64,000 nucleotides of DNA, from positions 104,310 to 168,309 of the forward strand of contig JAQMWT010000578.1 in assembly GCA_029834535.1 (NCBI GenBank), read 5' to 3'. The translations under genes were made by a program, and so were the position numbers. Position 1 is the first letter of the stretch; each line of letters starts with the position of its first letter. This stretch comes from Chrysophaeum taylorii. Lineage: Eukaryota; Sar; Pelagophyceae; Pelagomonadales; Pelagomonadaceae. Of the stretch, positions 7,542 to 22,400 are shown one piece after another. The notes below the pieces were generated by a model. The model did not search any database. It saw only the letters and a program-made list of their open reading frames with translations, and was not told the origin of the DNA.

Positions 7542-10408
7542 GGTAAAATACATGAAGAAGCAAGTACGTGTGCTCAAGACCCCCGCCAACTCTTCTTTGA
7601 GACACCACCGGCCGGACTGAGAACTCTGGTGGGCATATGCCCGATTCCATAAAGCTAAATTTTTAGATCTACACCGCGCGTATTTTTGTATCTCTTGAAT
7701 CCAGTTCTAGGGAGCTCCAGTTTTGGCTCTAGCGGCTTGTTGCGAGCACCGCGGCTGCCTCGTGGATTCTATCAATATTGTGGATTTCCGAATTTCGTGC
7801 AGTTCCGAAAATCCGCAGAAAAAGAATAACTCTTGCCTCAACGACGGCGTCGTTGCACACATTATGGGAATCAGAGCAAACGTGATGGTGGCCGTCGGGC
7901 TCGCCAGTGGCGTCGAAGAGGTCCTCAAATTCAATGCGAGCGATCGTAACAAAAGTGACCGGCGAAATAGTCGCTTTCGACGCCCGACTTAAAATGTCAG
8001 CTGCTGAGGTCGCGGCCTGCGTCTTCGACGGCACGACCTTTTCCCAGCTGGCGAAGCTCAAAACGAGAGAAGGTGCATAGTGCGACGGCTTCGGCCTGTC
8101 TGTCGCGATATACGATGACACGGTGGTCGTCAGCGCGCGCGTGGCAGGCGGCCGTACGTTCTGGCGACGCTACCGGACCCATTTCTCTCACGAACCGAAT
8201 GGTCCCAGCCTCCAATAACCTTACCGTCGGCCCTCGCCGAGTCGGCGACGACCTCTCCCTCTGCATAACCTCAAGCCCTCGCTGTTCCTGACGACGTTAG
8301 TTACCCATCGGCGATGCCGTCGAGGGCGTCGTGGCTATTATGATACTCGCCCGCCCCCACGCCACCGGGTCGACAGCGGTGCGTACGATTACGAAGAGAG
8401 TGAGCGCGAACGCAAGGCTCCGAGTCTTGCATTTCGAAGGCGCTCTGCAATTCTGATGTGTGCTCTGCGTCCTGCGTCGAGACACGACAAGCACTGACAA
8501 GAAAGACCCGTTGCGCCTCATTATGGCCATCATAATTCAGATGGTTGATATCTTAAGTTGGCTCATCCTCATCGTAGCGCGAGTGCCACGGGCTATTCAA
8601 CCGCCCTGGCTATCTCGTGCCTGTCCTTCCATCCATGGTGAGTGGCCGATATGACGTCGAAGGTTAACCTATTATTGGCTCGTCGGTGCTCGAACAACAC
8701 AGCGTGGTCTTTCCTCGCGAAGAGGCTGTGAATGCTGCGTCATTCGTGGCCAGGTCGACGTCGGTGCGTGCGATCGATCAACAAGTGTGCGACTTGTGCG
8801 CGGCATTCATCGCGCGCAATGGCGAGATACCGTCGCTTTTTGGCCGAGTGGACTCTTCGGCTTAAGAAGAAAAGATGCGCAAAGGCGATGATGCAACGTT
8901 AGTGGCTTGCCATCCGAGGCGGTGAGTGAAGTGCAACCGCAATGGGACTCAGTGCCGAAATCAAACTTCAAACATAATTCGCCTGGACTCAGGAGGTCGA
9001 CCGCGGCAGCGGGTAGTATAGGGGTGTGTTAGGATCGGCGGCGACAAGGCGTGAGACGACATCTCTTTGCAGCTGCGACGGCATCGTCGGAGCGGCGAAC
9101 TTCGGGCGGTTTCAGAAGGTCAGAAGAGGGAAGTATTTTCGCGGTGCAGGGTTTTATTAAGCGAGGAAGTTCTGTAAGGAGAATGCGCTTGGGGTGCAGG
9201 GTTTTCAGAAATCGCCTGCTAAGAGGCGAAGGCAGAGTTTTTAAAGGTAGACTGCTAAGAGGTGGGGGGGGGGTGCGTGTGGGTGTCTTTAAAGGTCGAC
9301 TGCTAAGAGGGGGGGTGTGTGTGGTGCATGAAGGATGTGTGTGGTTTTGTGGGGTAGGAGGGATGTGCCTGACGGGCGTAGATAGGTATGCGGGACCTAG
9401 TCGGGGTCATCGCCGAGTCGTGGGGCAGGCGAAGAGAGGGGCGTGTGGGTGCTTGAAGGTGGGGGTGTGATTTTTAACGTCGGGGGGCGTTCTTTGTTTA
9501 TTTTTTATTTTATTGGTCGAGTGCTAAGAGGGGGGGGGGGTGGTGCGAGTAGGGGCGTGGGGGGTTGTGTATGGTGGATGTAGCACTGGCACGGAAGCAA
9601 GGGAGGAGTCGCTCGGCTTACGTTAGCCAGGATGGCAGACATCGCTCGCGGCATAGCGGCGGTCCCGGCATCGGCACCTGCGCCAAAGAACGTCTTCGCG
9701 AAAATGACGTTGACGATGCCGATACAGAAGCAGCAGAAACGGTTGATAGCGAGATTCGGTCAGCAGCTGGGCTCTGTGTGCCATTTGCCGGATAAATTGG
9801 CGATTGTGGCAAAATAGCGCCAACGACGAGCCAGGACGAGTCAAGGCGCAGACATTCTGTTGGGACAGTGATAGGGACCTCGGCGACGGCATGTGGTGAG
9901 CTCCCAACTGTCATGAAGGCTGCAAGCAACCCGGCCGCCAGTCCGAAGTCCGATCCCGAGATGCTACCCCTATTGTCAGCAACGACATCACGCGCAGGCG
10001 CATTTCCGTGATCGCCGGGACGCTCATGGAAACGCCAACAGCCCCTAGCCGTCGGGTCCTTGGCGGCTAGGCTCGCGCTCTGCCGTCCTCTTCAAACGGC
10101 CTGCGTCCCCGTAGTCTTCTCTTGCCCTCACTCACTTCGCTATGTTCTGCGCTCGCAGCTCTGATCGATCGCTCGGAGCTGCCCCTATTTCCACGCCGGC
10201 GGCTCTGCCCTTAACCTTTGAATTTACTCCTTATTCCTATCCCCCGAACCCGCTTCGCCTTTCTGAATATCTCCACACAGCCCACCAAGTCCCCGCTCCC
10301 ACAACCCCCCCTTAGCATCACAGTCGGCCTTAAAACTAACCCTACCTAGGTACTGTCTGTCATCCGTTTGTTTGCCTCAATCTTTTGACCACTTTTGATC
10401 ACTGAGTC
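7542..10408. other. 2.9-kb intergenic region, G/T-rich repeats inside
   Basis: No convincing gene. A 130-codon minus-strand frame (7729-8121) starts with ATG but has no family signature. From about 9200 to 9580 the plus strand is strongly G+T-rich and carries several copies of the motif CTGCTAAGAGG, part of a dispersed repeat described separately. The last 300 bp before the giant gene are C/T-rich and could include its 5' UTR or promoter. Confidence 0.45.
9287..9399 (+). repeat. Dispersed G/T-rich repeat, copy 1
   Basis: About 113 bp starting CTTTAAAGGTCGACTGCTAA and ending near TATGCGGGACCT. It is nearly identical to 27345-27457, including a GTGGGGTAGGAGGGATGTG core that occurs a third time at about 39874-39904. 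Shorter versions of its first part (TTTAAAGGTAGACTGCTAAG) lie just upstream at about 9240 and, diverged, near 9510. Whether it is a mobile element end or a satellite fragment is unclear. Confidence 0.75.
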
Positions 10409-13400
10409 ATGACCAGGGTATGGCGGGGGTCATGGCGGCGAAGGGTGCTGGCGGTGGCGGCCGTCGTCGGCGCAGACGAGTGTATGAACGGGACGTCGAT
10501 GGTGTTCGAGACAAGATACACGAGCTTCCAGGGTTCCTCGATCAGCGATCTGACACAGTATTGGTACGAGAACTATGCCGACGCTACGCCTGGAAGCGGG
10601 TACTGTGACGTGACCATCACCACCGCCACGGACTTGAGCAATGGTGCGCAGTGCGGAGGGAATAATTCCTATATCGCGTATTTCCTTGAGTTTAAGTTCT
10701 ATGCCGGTGCGTCTGGGACGTGGGCCTTTACCGCGATGATGGATACCGGCTGGGGCGGTTTCTTTGGGGTATACGATCAAAACTCGACGGCGATCGCCGA
10801 GTCACCACTCGCCGATTACTGGGGCAACCCCTACACGCTCTTGGCTAATCTAACCTATCGCGAACCATACTCTTTCCTCTCGATCGGCACGGAGAAATGC
10901 TGCGACGGTTCTGGTTACGTTTACGTATTGCCTCCCGGCGGGACTTACCAGATTGTTACGCAGTCTTTTCTTGAGAGCCAGTGCTCGTCAATCACGGCTC
11001 AGCCCTCGGAGTGTCCAAGCATTCGGCCGACGAGCATGCCCTCGTCGCTCCCGACGACGCCTCCGACCCCTGATCCCTCGCCGGCACCGACGACGCAACC
11101 GAGTCTGTCGCCGAGTGCCAACCCGTCGACGTCCCCGACATCCAACCCTGTTGAAAGCCCGTCTGGCGCGCCGTCAAGCCTACCGAACTCGATGCCTTCG
11201 CCGGCGCCCACATCGAACCCATCGTCTTCTCCATCTCCCAAACCGACGAGCTTACCAAGCACCGTGCCACGTTCTTCACCTTCAGCGCAGCCCTCTATTG
11301 TCCCAACATCCAGTCCGTCGACGTCCCCGACATCCAACCCTGTTGAAAGCCCGTCTGGCACGCCGTCAAGCCTACCGAACTCGATGCCTACGCCCGCGCC
11401 CACATCGAACCCATCGTCTTTTCCGTCTACCAGACCGACGAGCTTACCAAGCACCGTGCCACGTGCTTCACCATCGGCGCAGCCCTCTGTTGTCCCAACA
11501 CCCAGTCCGTCGACGTCCCCGACATCCAACCCTGTTGAAACCCCGTCTGGCACGCCGTCAAGCCTACCGAACTCGATGCCTACGCCCGCGCCCACATCGA
11601 ACCCATCGTCTTATCCGTCTACCAAACCGACGAGCTTACCAAGCACCGTGCTGCGTGCTTCACCATCGGCGCAGCCCTCTGTTGTCCCAACACCCAGTCC
11701 GTCGACGTCCCCGACATCCAACCCTGTTGAAAGCCCGTCTGGCACGCCGTCAAGCCTACCGAACTCGATGCCTACGCCCGCGCCCACATCGAGCCCATCG
11801 TCTTATCCGTCTACCAAACCGACGAGCTTACCAAGCACCGTGCCGCATGCTTCACCTACGGCGCTGCCCTCTATTGTCCCAACACCCAGTCCGTCGACGT
11901 CCCCGACATCCAACCCTGTTGAAAGCCCGTCTGGCACGCCGTCAAGCCTACCGAACTCGATGCCTACGCCCGCGCCCACATCGAACCCATCGTCTTATCC
12001 GTCTACCAGACCGACGAGCTTACCAAGCACCGTGCCACGTTCTTCACCTTCAGCGCAGCCCTCTATTGTCCCAACATCCAGTCCTTCGACGTCCCCGACA
12101 TCCAACCCTGTTGAAAGCCCGTCTGGCGCGCCGTCAAGCCTACCGAACTCGATGCCTACGCCCGCGCCCACATCGAACCCATCGTCTTCTCCGTCTCCCA
12201 GACCGACGAGCTTACCAAGCACCGTGCCGCGTGCTTCACCTTCAGCGCAGCCCTCTATTGTCCCAACGTCCAGTCCTTCGACGTCCCCGACATCCAACCC
12301 TGTTGAAAGCCCGTCTGCCGCGCCGTCAAGCCTTCCGAACTCGATGCCTTCGCCAGCCCCCACATCGAACCCATCGTCTTTTCCGTCTACCAGACCGACG
12401 AGCTTACCAAGCACCGTGCCACGTGCTTCACCATCGGCGCAGCCCTCTGTTGTCCCAACACCCAGTCCGTCGACGTCCCCGACATCCAACCCTGTTGAAA
12501 GCCCGTCTGGCGCGCCGTCAAGCCTACCGAACTCGATGCCTACGCCCGCGCCCACATCGAACCCATCGCCTTATCCGTCTCCCAAACCGACGAGCTTACC
12601 AAGCACCGTGCCGCGTGCTTCACCATCGGCGCAGCCCTCTGTTGTCCCAACACCCAGTCCGTTGACGTCCCCGACATCCAACCCTGTTGAAAGCCCATCT
12701 GGCATGCCGTCAAGCCTACCGAACTCGATGCCTACGCCCGCGCCCACATCGAACCCATCGTCTTATCCGTCTACCAAACCGACGAGCTTACCAAGCACCG
12801 TGCCACATGCTTCACCTACGGCGCTGCCCTCTAGTCCCCCAACACCTTCACACATTCCAACCTCTACGCCGACGCCGTTTCCCTCGGTCACACCCACCGC
12901 AACACCGTCGACAGCTCCCTCGATGTTGCCGAGCAGCTCGCGAAGCGGTGGTGCACCCTCGAGCCTCCCGTCTACCGCGCCGTCGACTCGCTATTCGACG
13001 AAGCTATCCGACGCACCGAGCCGTACTCCGTCATCACTCGCCACACTAGTGCCAACAGTCACGACGCCCTATCCGACGACGATTTTGCCGAACACGTCGC
13101 CGTCATCGGTGCCGACGAATCAGCCCAGTATGTTTCCGATGCCAACGACAACAACTGCGTTCGCGGCGAAGCCATCGCCGGTTCCATCAGCGCTCCCGAC
13201 GAAAGAATCCTCGAGGTTTCAACCTCGTCCGAGTGAGGGGCCGACTACCACACCCTCAAGCCAAGCTTCCGGAACCCTGTCGTCTAGTATGCCCAGCTTC
13301 TGGCCGTTGTCGACTCCCACCGTAGCCCCGACCACCGTGCCTGCGGCTGATCCCACGAGCACGCCCGTCTTGTCGTCGACGACCCGCACGAACCAGCCTA

Positions 13401-16400
13401 GCTCGTATCCTAAGGCCATCATGCCGACGTCCGCACCCCATCATACGTCGTCTCCGACGAATAGCCTGTCGCCGCTGCCTGCCGGCGTCCCGAGCAGCTC
13501 GATGCCTACTGCGAGCCCCTCTGCCATTCCGAGCGTGTCACCGTCTCTTGCACCATTGGCGATGCCGAGCTCCTGGCCATCGTTCCTTCCCACGAAAGAA
13601 CCCATCTCCACGAGGACTGTCGCCCCGTCTGCGAAGCCAACGAGCACGCCGAGTTCGTTGCACGCTTCCAAGCAGCCTAGCTCGTATCAATCTGCTTTAG
13701 AGGTCCCCTCAAGCTTTCCAACAACTGGCGCACCCAGTGCTGCATCAAAGAGCCAACAACCGCCTGACGACGTTCCCGAGTTTCCAATTACCTCGCCAAC
13801 ATCCACGCCAGTTCAAACAACAACCCAGCCAACATCCCCTCCCTCGACAAAGCAGTCGCCAAGTTCGTTTCCAACCACGATACCCTCGTCCGTGCCAGCC
13901 TCAAATCCGACATTAACGATGGTTCCGTCAGTATCATCAAGCAGCACGCCAAGTCCGAGACCATCAAGCCAGCATCAGACTGTAAGCCCATCGGCGACTC
14001 GGTCCGCGATACCATTGAGCACCCCCAGAAACAACAAGCCATCATCGCTTCCAACGAGCACGATTACCGCTGAGCCGACGGCCGCTCCATCTGCTGCGAA
14101 ACCATATACCGAGGCGACCAAGTCGCCGACGACAACAACCTATAAGTACCCCACCTCGTTTTTTCCGAGTGACATTCCCTCTCCGATTCCAGTGTCGATT
14201 CCAACGGCAACGTTACCGTTGCCTCTTCCATCATCAATGCCGAGAGTGATACCAACAAGCTGCCCGTCGGCTACTTCCTCCGTAGCACCATCGCGAAATT
14301 ACGCCGCCACGCCATCGGGAATTCCGACGAATGTTGTTCCTAGTTTACTTCCGACTTCCGGGCCATCTGAATCATCGTCATTTTTTGCCCCTACAAGTCA
14401 ACCCAGTTCGTTTCTGACCACTTTTGTGCCATCTCCAGTTCCATTCGCAACGCTGATGTCGATTCGGCCTACGAGTTTACCCAGCTCCGCGCTTACAGGG
14501 AGTCCCTCGAGCATTCTAAATGAGATACCAAGCGCTCCGCTGACGACAAGCCAACCATCTGTGATACCGACCGCTGCTGAACCTTCAGTGACACCAATGA
14601 ACGCCTCCGAGCCGTCAACATTGCTTCCCACCAAAGCACCAACCTCTCCACCATCAGCCATGACCTCGGTAAATCCAACGAGCACATCTAGCTCTTTTCC
14701 TACTTCAACGCCCGTAAAGCAGCAGCCAGGCTCACGTCCCTCTACCGTGCCCTCATCAGCAACCATCTCATACCCAACGCCGAATCCGACGCTGCTGCCT
14801 CTGAATGTGCCAAACTCCCAGCCTACTGGAAGTTACTTGAGCTTCTTCCCAAGGAGCGTGCCGAGTGCATTGCCTTCAACCCAACCAATCAGGACCCCCT
14901 CCACAGCTTCATCTGGTATGCCGTCAAGCGCACCGAGCTCCTCGCCATCATCGCTCCCCACATCCACCACCAAAGTTCTGACCCCTGTGCCAAGCGCAAG
15001 TCCCTCTGTTGTAGATGCGACGAACACTCCCAGCACATCGCCCTCATCGACACCCTCCAAGCAATCTAGCTCAAAGCCCACTGTGGCTGCGACATCAGCT
15101 CCCATCTCGCACGCAACAACAAATCCAACGACATTGCCTTCGATGTTGCCGAGCTCATTCGCAACTGCTAGTCCCTCAAACTTTCCTAGCCGTGTTCCAA
15201 GTTCATCGCTGTCGAGCCAGCCTCCTGGATCATTTACAGCCGCCCCGTCAGTGACACTATTAAGCGCACCGAGCTCAACGTCCACGGCAAGTCCCACGAG
15301 ATTCTCTAGTAGCGGTTCGAGTGGTTTGTTGCCCTCGAGCCCACCATCTACAGCGCAAGCAGCAGCCCCATCAGTGATGCCATCAAGCGATCCCAGCTCT
15401 TGGCCAATTCCGCTTCCCACAGACACCTCAGCGTCTGCGCCCACATCCGCACCCCTTGCGCATCCTACGACCGTATTTAGCTCGGTGCCGTCGTCAAAGT
15501 CGGCGAAACAGCCAGTCGTACATCCCACTGTGGCGCCGACGTCGGTTCCTGTCTCATTCTTGACAATGAGTCCATTGCAACTGCTGCCTTCATCGGAGCC
15601 CACGAAGCAGCCAATCATACATCCTGGTGTGATGCCGACGTCAGTTCCTGTCTCGGTCCCGACATTGAATCCATTGCCGCTGCCGTCGTCGGAGCTAACG
15701 AAGCAGCCAGTCTCACATCCCGATGTGGTGCCAACGCCAGTTTCTGACTCGCAGCTGCCGTTGTCAGAGCCCACAAAGCAGCCAGTCATTTGTCCCGGCG
15801 TGGTACCGACGTCAGTTACGGTCTCACCGCTGCCATCGTTGGACCCCACGGAGCCCACGAAGCAGCCAATCATACATCCCGGTGTGGTGCCTACGTCATT
15901 TAGTGTCTCGCCGCTGCCGTCGGGGTCCATGGAGCCTACAAAACAGCCAATCATACATCCAGGTGTGGTGCTGACGTCAGTTCCTGTCTCATTCCCGACA
16001 TTGAATCCATTGCCGCTGCCGTCGTCGGAGCCCACTGACAAGCCAATCTCATATCCCGACATAGTGCCAACTTCAGTTTCTGTCTCGCAGCTGCCGTTGT
16101 CGGAGCCCACGAAGCAGCCAATCACATATCCCGGCGAGGTGCCGACTTCAGTTACGGTCTCGCCGCTGCCGTCGTCCGAGCCTATGGAGCCCACGAAGCA
16201 GCCAATCTTACAACCTAATATGGTGCCGACAACAGCTCCTGTCCCGTGCCCAACAATGAGCACATTGTCGCTGCCGTCGTTGGAGCCCACTGAAAAGCCA
16301 ATCTCATATCCCGGCAAGGTGCCGACGTCAGTTTCTGACTCGCAGCCGCCGTCGTCGGAGCCCACGAAGCAGCCAATCACATATCCCGGCGTTGTGCCGA

Positions 16401-19400
16401 CGTCATTTAAGGTCTCGCCGCTGCCGTCGTCGGAGCCCACGAAGCAGCCAATCTCATATCCCGGCGTTGTGCCGACGTCATTTAAGGTCTCGCCGCTGCC
16501 GTCGTCGGGTTCCATGGAGCCCACAAAGCAGGCAATCTTGTATCCCAGTATGGTGCCGACGTCAGTTCCTGTCCCGTTCCCAACAATGAGTACATTGCCG
16601 CTGCCATCGTCGGAGCTCACGAAGCAGCCAGTCTCATATCCCGATGTAGTGCCAACGTCAGTTTCTGACTCGCAGCTGCCGTCCTCGGAGCACATGAAGC
16701 AGCCAATCTTATATCCCGGCGTGGTGGCCTCGCTGCTGCCGTCGTCGGAGCCCACGGAGCCCACGAAGCAGCCAATCTTGTATCCCAATATAGTGCCGAC
16801 GACAGCTCCTGTCTTGTTCCCAACAGTGAGCACATTGCCGCTGCCGTCGTCAGAGCTCACTGAAAAGCCAATCTTATACCCCGGCGAGGTGCCGACGTCA
16901 GTTTCTGGCTCGCAGCTGCCGTCGTCGGAGCCCACGAAGCAGCCAATCACATATCCCGGCGTTGTGCCGACGTCATTTAGTGTCTCGCCGCTGCCGTCGG
17001 GGTCCGTGGAGCCTACAAAGCAGCCAATCATACATCCAGGTGTGGTGCCGACGTCAGTTCCTGTCTCGTTCCCGACATTGAATCCATTGCCGCTGCCGTC
17101 GTTGGAGCCCACTGAAAAGCCAATCTCATATCCCGACAAGGTGCCGACGTCAGTTTCTGTCTCGCAGCTGCCGTTATCGGAGCCCACGAAGCAGCCAATC
17201 ACATATCCCGGCGTGGTGCCGACTTCAGTTACGGTCTCGCCGCTGCCGTCGTCGGAGCCTATGGAGCCCACGAAGCAGCCAATCTTACATCCTAATATGG
17301 TGCCGACAACAGCTCCTGTCCCGTGCCCAACAATGAGCACATTGCCGCTGCCGTCGTTGGAGCCCACTGAAAAGCCAATCTCATATCCCGACAAGGTGCC
17401 GACGTCAGTTTCTGACTCGCACCTGCCGTCGTCGGAGCCCACGAAGCAGCCAATCTCGTATCCCGGTGTGTTGCCGACGTCAGTTTCTGTATCGCAGCTG
17501 CCGCTATCGGAGCCCACAAAGCTGCCAATCATATGTCCCGGCGTGGTGCCGACGTCAGTTACGGTCTCACCGCTGCCGTCGTTGGAACCCACAGAGCCCA
17601 CGAAGCGGCCAGCCTTATATCCCAGTATCGTGCCGACGTCAGTTCCTGTCCCGTTCCGAACAGTGATTACATTGCCGCTGCCGTCGTCGGAGCCCATGAA
17701 GCAGCCAATCTCATATCCCGGCGTTGTGCCAACGTCAGTTTCCGTCTCGGAGCTGCCGTCCTCGGAGCACATGAAGCAGCCAATCATATATCCCAGCTGG
17801 TTGCCGACGACAGGTACCGTCTCGCCACTGCCGTCGTCGCAACCCCCAAAGCAGCCAATAGTACATCCCGGTTTTGTGCCGACGTCAGTTCCTATCTCGT
17901 TCCCGACAAAGACTACATTGCCGCAGCCGTCGAATGAGTCCACTAGGCAGCCAATCATACATCCCGGCGTGGTGCCGACGTCATTTACAGTCTCGCCACC
18001 ACCGTCGTCGGAACCGATAAAGCAGCCAATCTTACACCCTGGCGTGGTTCCGACGTCAGTTCCTGTCTCGCCACTGCCGTCGTCGCAGCCAACGAAGCAG
18101 CCAATCGAACATCCCGGCGTGATGCCTACGTCAATTCCTGTCTCGTTCCCAACAATGAGTACATTTCCGCTGCCATCGTCGGAGCCCACGAAGCAGCCAA
18201 TTTTACATCCCGGCGTGGTGCCGACGTCATTCACACTATCGCCGCAACCCTCGTCGGAGCTTACGAAGCGGCCAGTCTTATACCCTGGCGTGGTGCCGAC
18301 GTCAGTTCCTGTCTTGCCGCTGCCGTCGTCAGAGCCAACGAAACAACCAATCTTATATCCCGGTGTAGTGCGAACGTCAGTTCCTGTCTCGTTGCCGGTA
18401 ATGAATCCATTGCCACTGCCGTCGTCAGAGTCGACGAAACAGCCAATCTTATATCCCGGTGTGGTGCCGACGCCAGTTCTTGTCTTGCCACTGCCGTCGT
18501 CGCAGCCCACGAACCAGCCAATCATGTATCCCCGCGCGGTGCCGACGTCACTTATTATCTCGCCGCCACCGTCGTCGGAACCCACGGAACCCACGAAGCT
18601 GCCAATCTTATATCCCAATATAGAGCCGACAACAATACCTGTCTTGTTTCAGATAATGACACCATTGCCGCTGCCGTCTTCGGGGCTCACGAAGCATCCA
18701 GTCTCATCACCGAGAGTGGTGCGGACGTCAGCTCCCATCTCGTTCCTGACCAAGAATCCATCGCCACAGGCGTTGTCCGAGCCCACAAAGCAGCCAATCG
18801 TATCTCCCAGTGTGGTGCCTACGTCATTTTCTGTCTCATTCCCAACACTGAACCCCTCGCCGGAGCCGTTGTCGGAGCTAGCAATCGTATATTCTAGTGT
18901 GGTGCCGACGTCAGCTCCATTCCTGACAGAGAATCCATCGCGACTGCCGGCGTCGGAGCCTACAAAGCAGCCAATCGTATCTCCCAGTTTGGTTCCGACG
19001 TTGGGTCTGATCTCGTTTCCAACAATGAACCCATCGCAGCTGCCGACGTCGGAGCCCACGAAGCAGCCAATCGAATATCCTGCGCCGACGTCAGATCATT
19101 TCTCGTTCACAACAATGAATCCAGTGCAGTTACCGTCTAGCGCCCCGAAATCATTCCCATCTCCAAGTCCCTTGAGATTCCCAAGCAGTGTGCCGAGAGC
19201 ATGGCCTTCGATCGAATCATTTGGATCATTCTCAGCTGCACAAATAACGACGCCATCAAGCGTACGGAGCTTCTTGCCTTCGTCGCTTTCCGCCAATGCT
19301 CCAACCTTTTCACCTACAACCGCACCCTCTGCACAGCCGACAAGCGCGCCCAGCCCGTCGCCGTCGTTGCCGCCCTCGAAGCCATCCAGCTCGTATCCCT

Positions 19401-22400
19401 CTTCGGTTCCTACATCAGTCCCTATTTCGTTTCCAACATCAAAAGTTTCGCCATCGCCCTTCATTGTGCCAAGCTTGTTCCCAACCACCGGTCCTTGGAG
19501 GTTCCCTAGCATCATTCTGAGCACATCGCTGTGGCGCCAGCCGTATGGATCGCCGTCAGCTTCCCCATCGGCGGAGCCATCAAGCGGGCTCGGCTCGTGG
19601 TCGTCGTCGCTGTCAACCAAAGCTCCATTCTCCTCCGCGCCTACGGTCGCGCCATATGCACGGCCATCACATCCAAGCTTTCATCAAGGAGAGTTCTCAG
19701 CATCGCCCAGTTCAATAGTCTTCGCTGAGTCGCAGCCATCGACGCTTGAACGCGGCGGGAGCTGGACGGTTCAAAGCTCCTCACAACCTTCGAGGATTCC
19801 AACCGCAAGCACCTCGTTTCCTTCAAGTATACCAGTCAACCCGAGCTCCTTGCCAACACCACTCTCGAGCTCAAGTCGCGCACGACCCTCCGTGTTTCCC
19901 ACTGTTGCTCCATCGAGTGAACCAGATGTTCAGGTGTCGTGGGTGCCGACTCACCCTGCATCGATGCAGCCAATTCCACCACCAACGATTCAACCCAGCA
20001 AAGCATCAATAGCTGCCCAAACAACTAGCTCTCCGACATTGCCGCCACCAGAAATAGTGACCATTGCTCCGACGAAAAGTGTCTCGTCCGTGCCGAAAGC
20101 TCTGATGCTTAACTCCTCGCGCTTGCCAACCATCAAACCAACAAGTGGTGCATCCATGGTGCCTACTACAGGTGGTCTGATAACGATAGCAAGCACGTGT
20201 GAGGAACTCGACATTCCCGAGCCGCCTAAGCTCCTCTCGGCGCAATTTAGTTCCAGTGGCGCACGATTATATCTCTTCTTCGACTCGCCGACGAATCGCG
20301 CCCCGCGTGTCGCTGGTGAAGAGTTTGCATGCAACGAGCTGGTTGAATTCTCAGATGTAGAAATGACGACATGCATGTGGGTGAATTCGACGTTAGTGAC
20401 TTCTGTCATCAGCGACGCTGTGGACTTCATGCCAGGAAGCAATGTCACGCTCCTAGGTGGTGTGTTGGGTGCGATGTGTGCGAACAACGAACGGTGCGAG
20501 TCACTGTTTCAATTCAAAGACGCGCGCCAGGACTTTCGTGTGTTGATATGATGTAATGACCCTTCAGTTTGGTATGTTCCCAGGTGCGAGTGCTACAAAT
20601 CGGCGAACGAGATGACCATTGATGCAACCGGGCCCGCAAATGCCATCGTACCGCGTTCAGTATTTCAGGGACCAGCTTTGGTCTCTGTTTGCGACAATTT
20701 TACCCTGCGGGCCGATCAATCAACCGGCAGCGGTGGTCGGAAAATGACGTATTTCTGGAGTGCAGCCGCCGCCACGAAGAGTGCGATGTTGGCCGCGGCG
20801 GTGGACCGCGCGCAAGGGAACAGCTTCTTCGATTTGTCGAACTCCGAGTTGGATGAAATCATCGTTGTCACCTCGTTGCTCGAAATTACGTTGAGCCTGA
20901 CGAATTTTCTTGAGGTTCGCCACAAAACTCTCAGTCATGTCTCTCGGATTGATCGTGCTTTCTTCATAGGTCAACACGACTTCTAGCTACAGTACTCGAC
21001 TGACTTACGACCGGATCCCGTCGCTCGTGATTATCGGCGGCGCCAGCACCATTTTAGCGAGTCGAAGCGAGGCTCTCTCAATCGAAGCAGAAGGTTTTGC
21101 AACAAATTGTGACGGGAGAGCCGCCTTCGAGCGTCAAGTTGACTTCTTTTGGACGCTTTTTGAGGAGCAACCAGACGACGGGTCTCTACTTCGCACGGAT
21201 TATGTGTCGATCGCCAACAACAAGCGCTTTTTCAAGCTCAACGCCTTCGCAGAGCCCGGAGTCTTTTGTGATCGGAATCCATACACATTTCATGTCGTGT
21301 GCGTTACGTTCACGTAAGCCGTCGACCACAGGCCTTGGCGTCAAACGCCTCCTACGTGCTCCGCACTACTGTTGCCGACCAGGCCTTCTCGGAGCTAAAT
21401 AACACGCAAGACGTGTCTATTACGGTCGGCGTGGGCAAAGTCGTCGCGCTCATTGACGGTGGGGCGAACCAATCGGCCTCGACGCTGGAGGATATTTCGC
21501 TCTCAGCGACCGCATCATACGACGAAGATGATCCAACAGCAACACTGTTGTTCCGATGGCGTTGCGCGTCGGAGAACGCGAGCTTCTGCGACGAGATCCA
21601 AATGACATCGGGCCCCGTGCTTTCTATAGCGGCTGGGACGCTAGTGCCAAACACAACATACACGTTCAGCGTTGATGTCTTCTCACAGGATGGAAGAATT
21701 GCAGAAGCGCAGAAGATATTGACGACAGTGATTGCTAGGGCAATCCCTCGCGTAGACATCACATTTTTTGATAGTACCGTAAGCTCCACAGACAAGTTGA
21801 CAATTGAAGCAACCGTCGCATTGATTCCGGAAACCGCACACACAGAGCAGGTCGTTGTGTCAAACTGGCTGCTCACCCGTGGCGATCTCGACGCCGACCG
21901 GAGCCTCGAAAGTGTCGCGCGAACTCCGCTGAGCGCGTCGAAAGGATTAGATAGCAATGTGACTCGGTTTCATCCGATCGTGGTCGCGTCATCAGTGCTA
22001 TTGCCCAGTGGCACGTATGCGTTTGAGCTTGAGGCGACACTCGCGAGCAACCGCGCGTACGCAAGCATTTCGGTGATTGTTATCGAACCCCCGACTTCTG
22101 GGGGTCTAGACGTGATACCTGCCGCCGGCTATGCGTTGTACACGTTGTTTACGCTCGTGGCTGGGGGCTGGGTTTCGGCAGAGCCGCCGCTTCGGTACCG
22201 TTTCGAGACCGAGCGCGGCATCCTTCGCATTTCATCTCATGATACTGTACTTGGCAACGCACGCTTCCCGATCGGTGTTGTGCCACCCAGCCTTCAAGTT
22301 ACAGTCGTCGTTACCGACTTTCTTGAGAGCACGGCGAGCAAATCTAGCAGCGTGAACGTGAGCCATTCCAACACGTCGGCGCTTGTCGAACAAGAAGTCG

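Noticed and set aside
9051-9470. 139-codon plus-strand frame in the G/T-rich region
   Set aside because: Low-complexity translation (FKGRLLRGGGG) of the repeats.
11995-12555. Minus-strand Gly/Asp-rich frame
   Set aside because: Shadow of the same array.
10953-12665. 570-codon Arg-rich plus-strand frame inside the first repeat array
   Set aside because: Same explanation: a 192-bp period is divisible by three, so one gap-free shadow frame persists. Composition (RRQAYRTRCLRPRPHRTHR) is not protein-like.
14833-18618. 1,261-codon open frame on the minus strand (GYKIGCFVGSDDGSG repeats)
   Set aside because: It is the mirror of the PT-repeat array of the giant gene. The repeat unit has a length and codon pattern that keeps all frames open. 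No ATG context, and Gly/Cys-repeat composition is explained by the sense strand.
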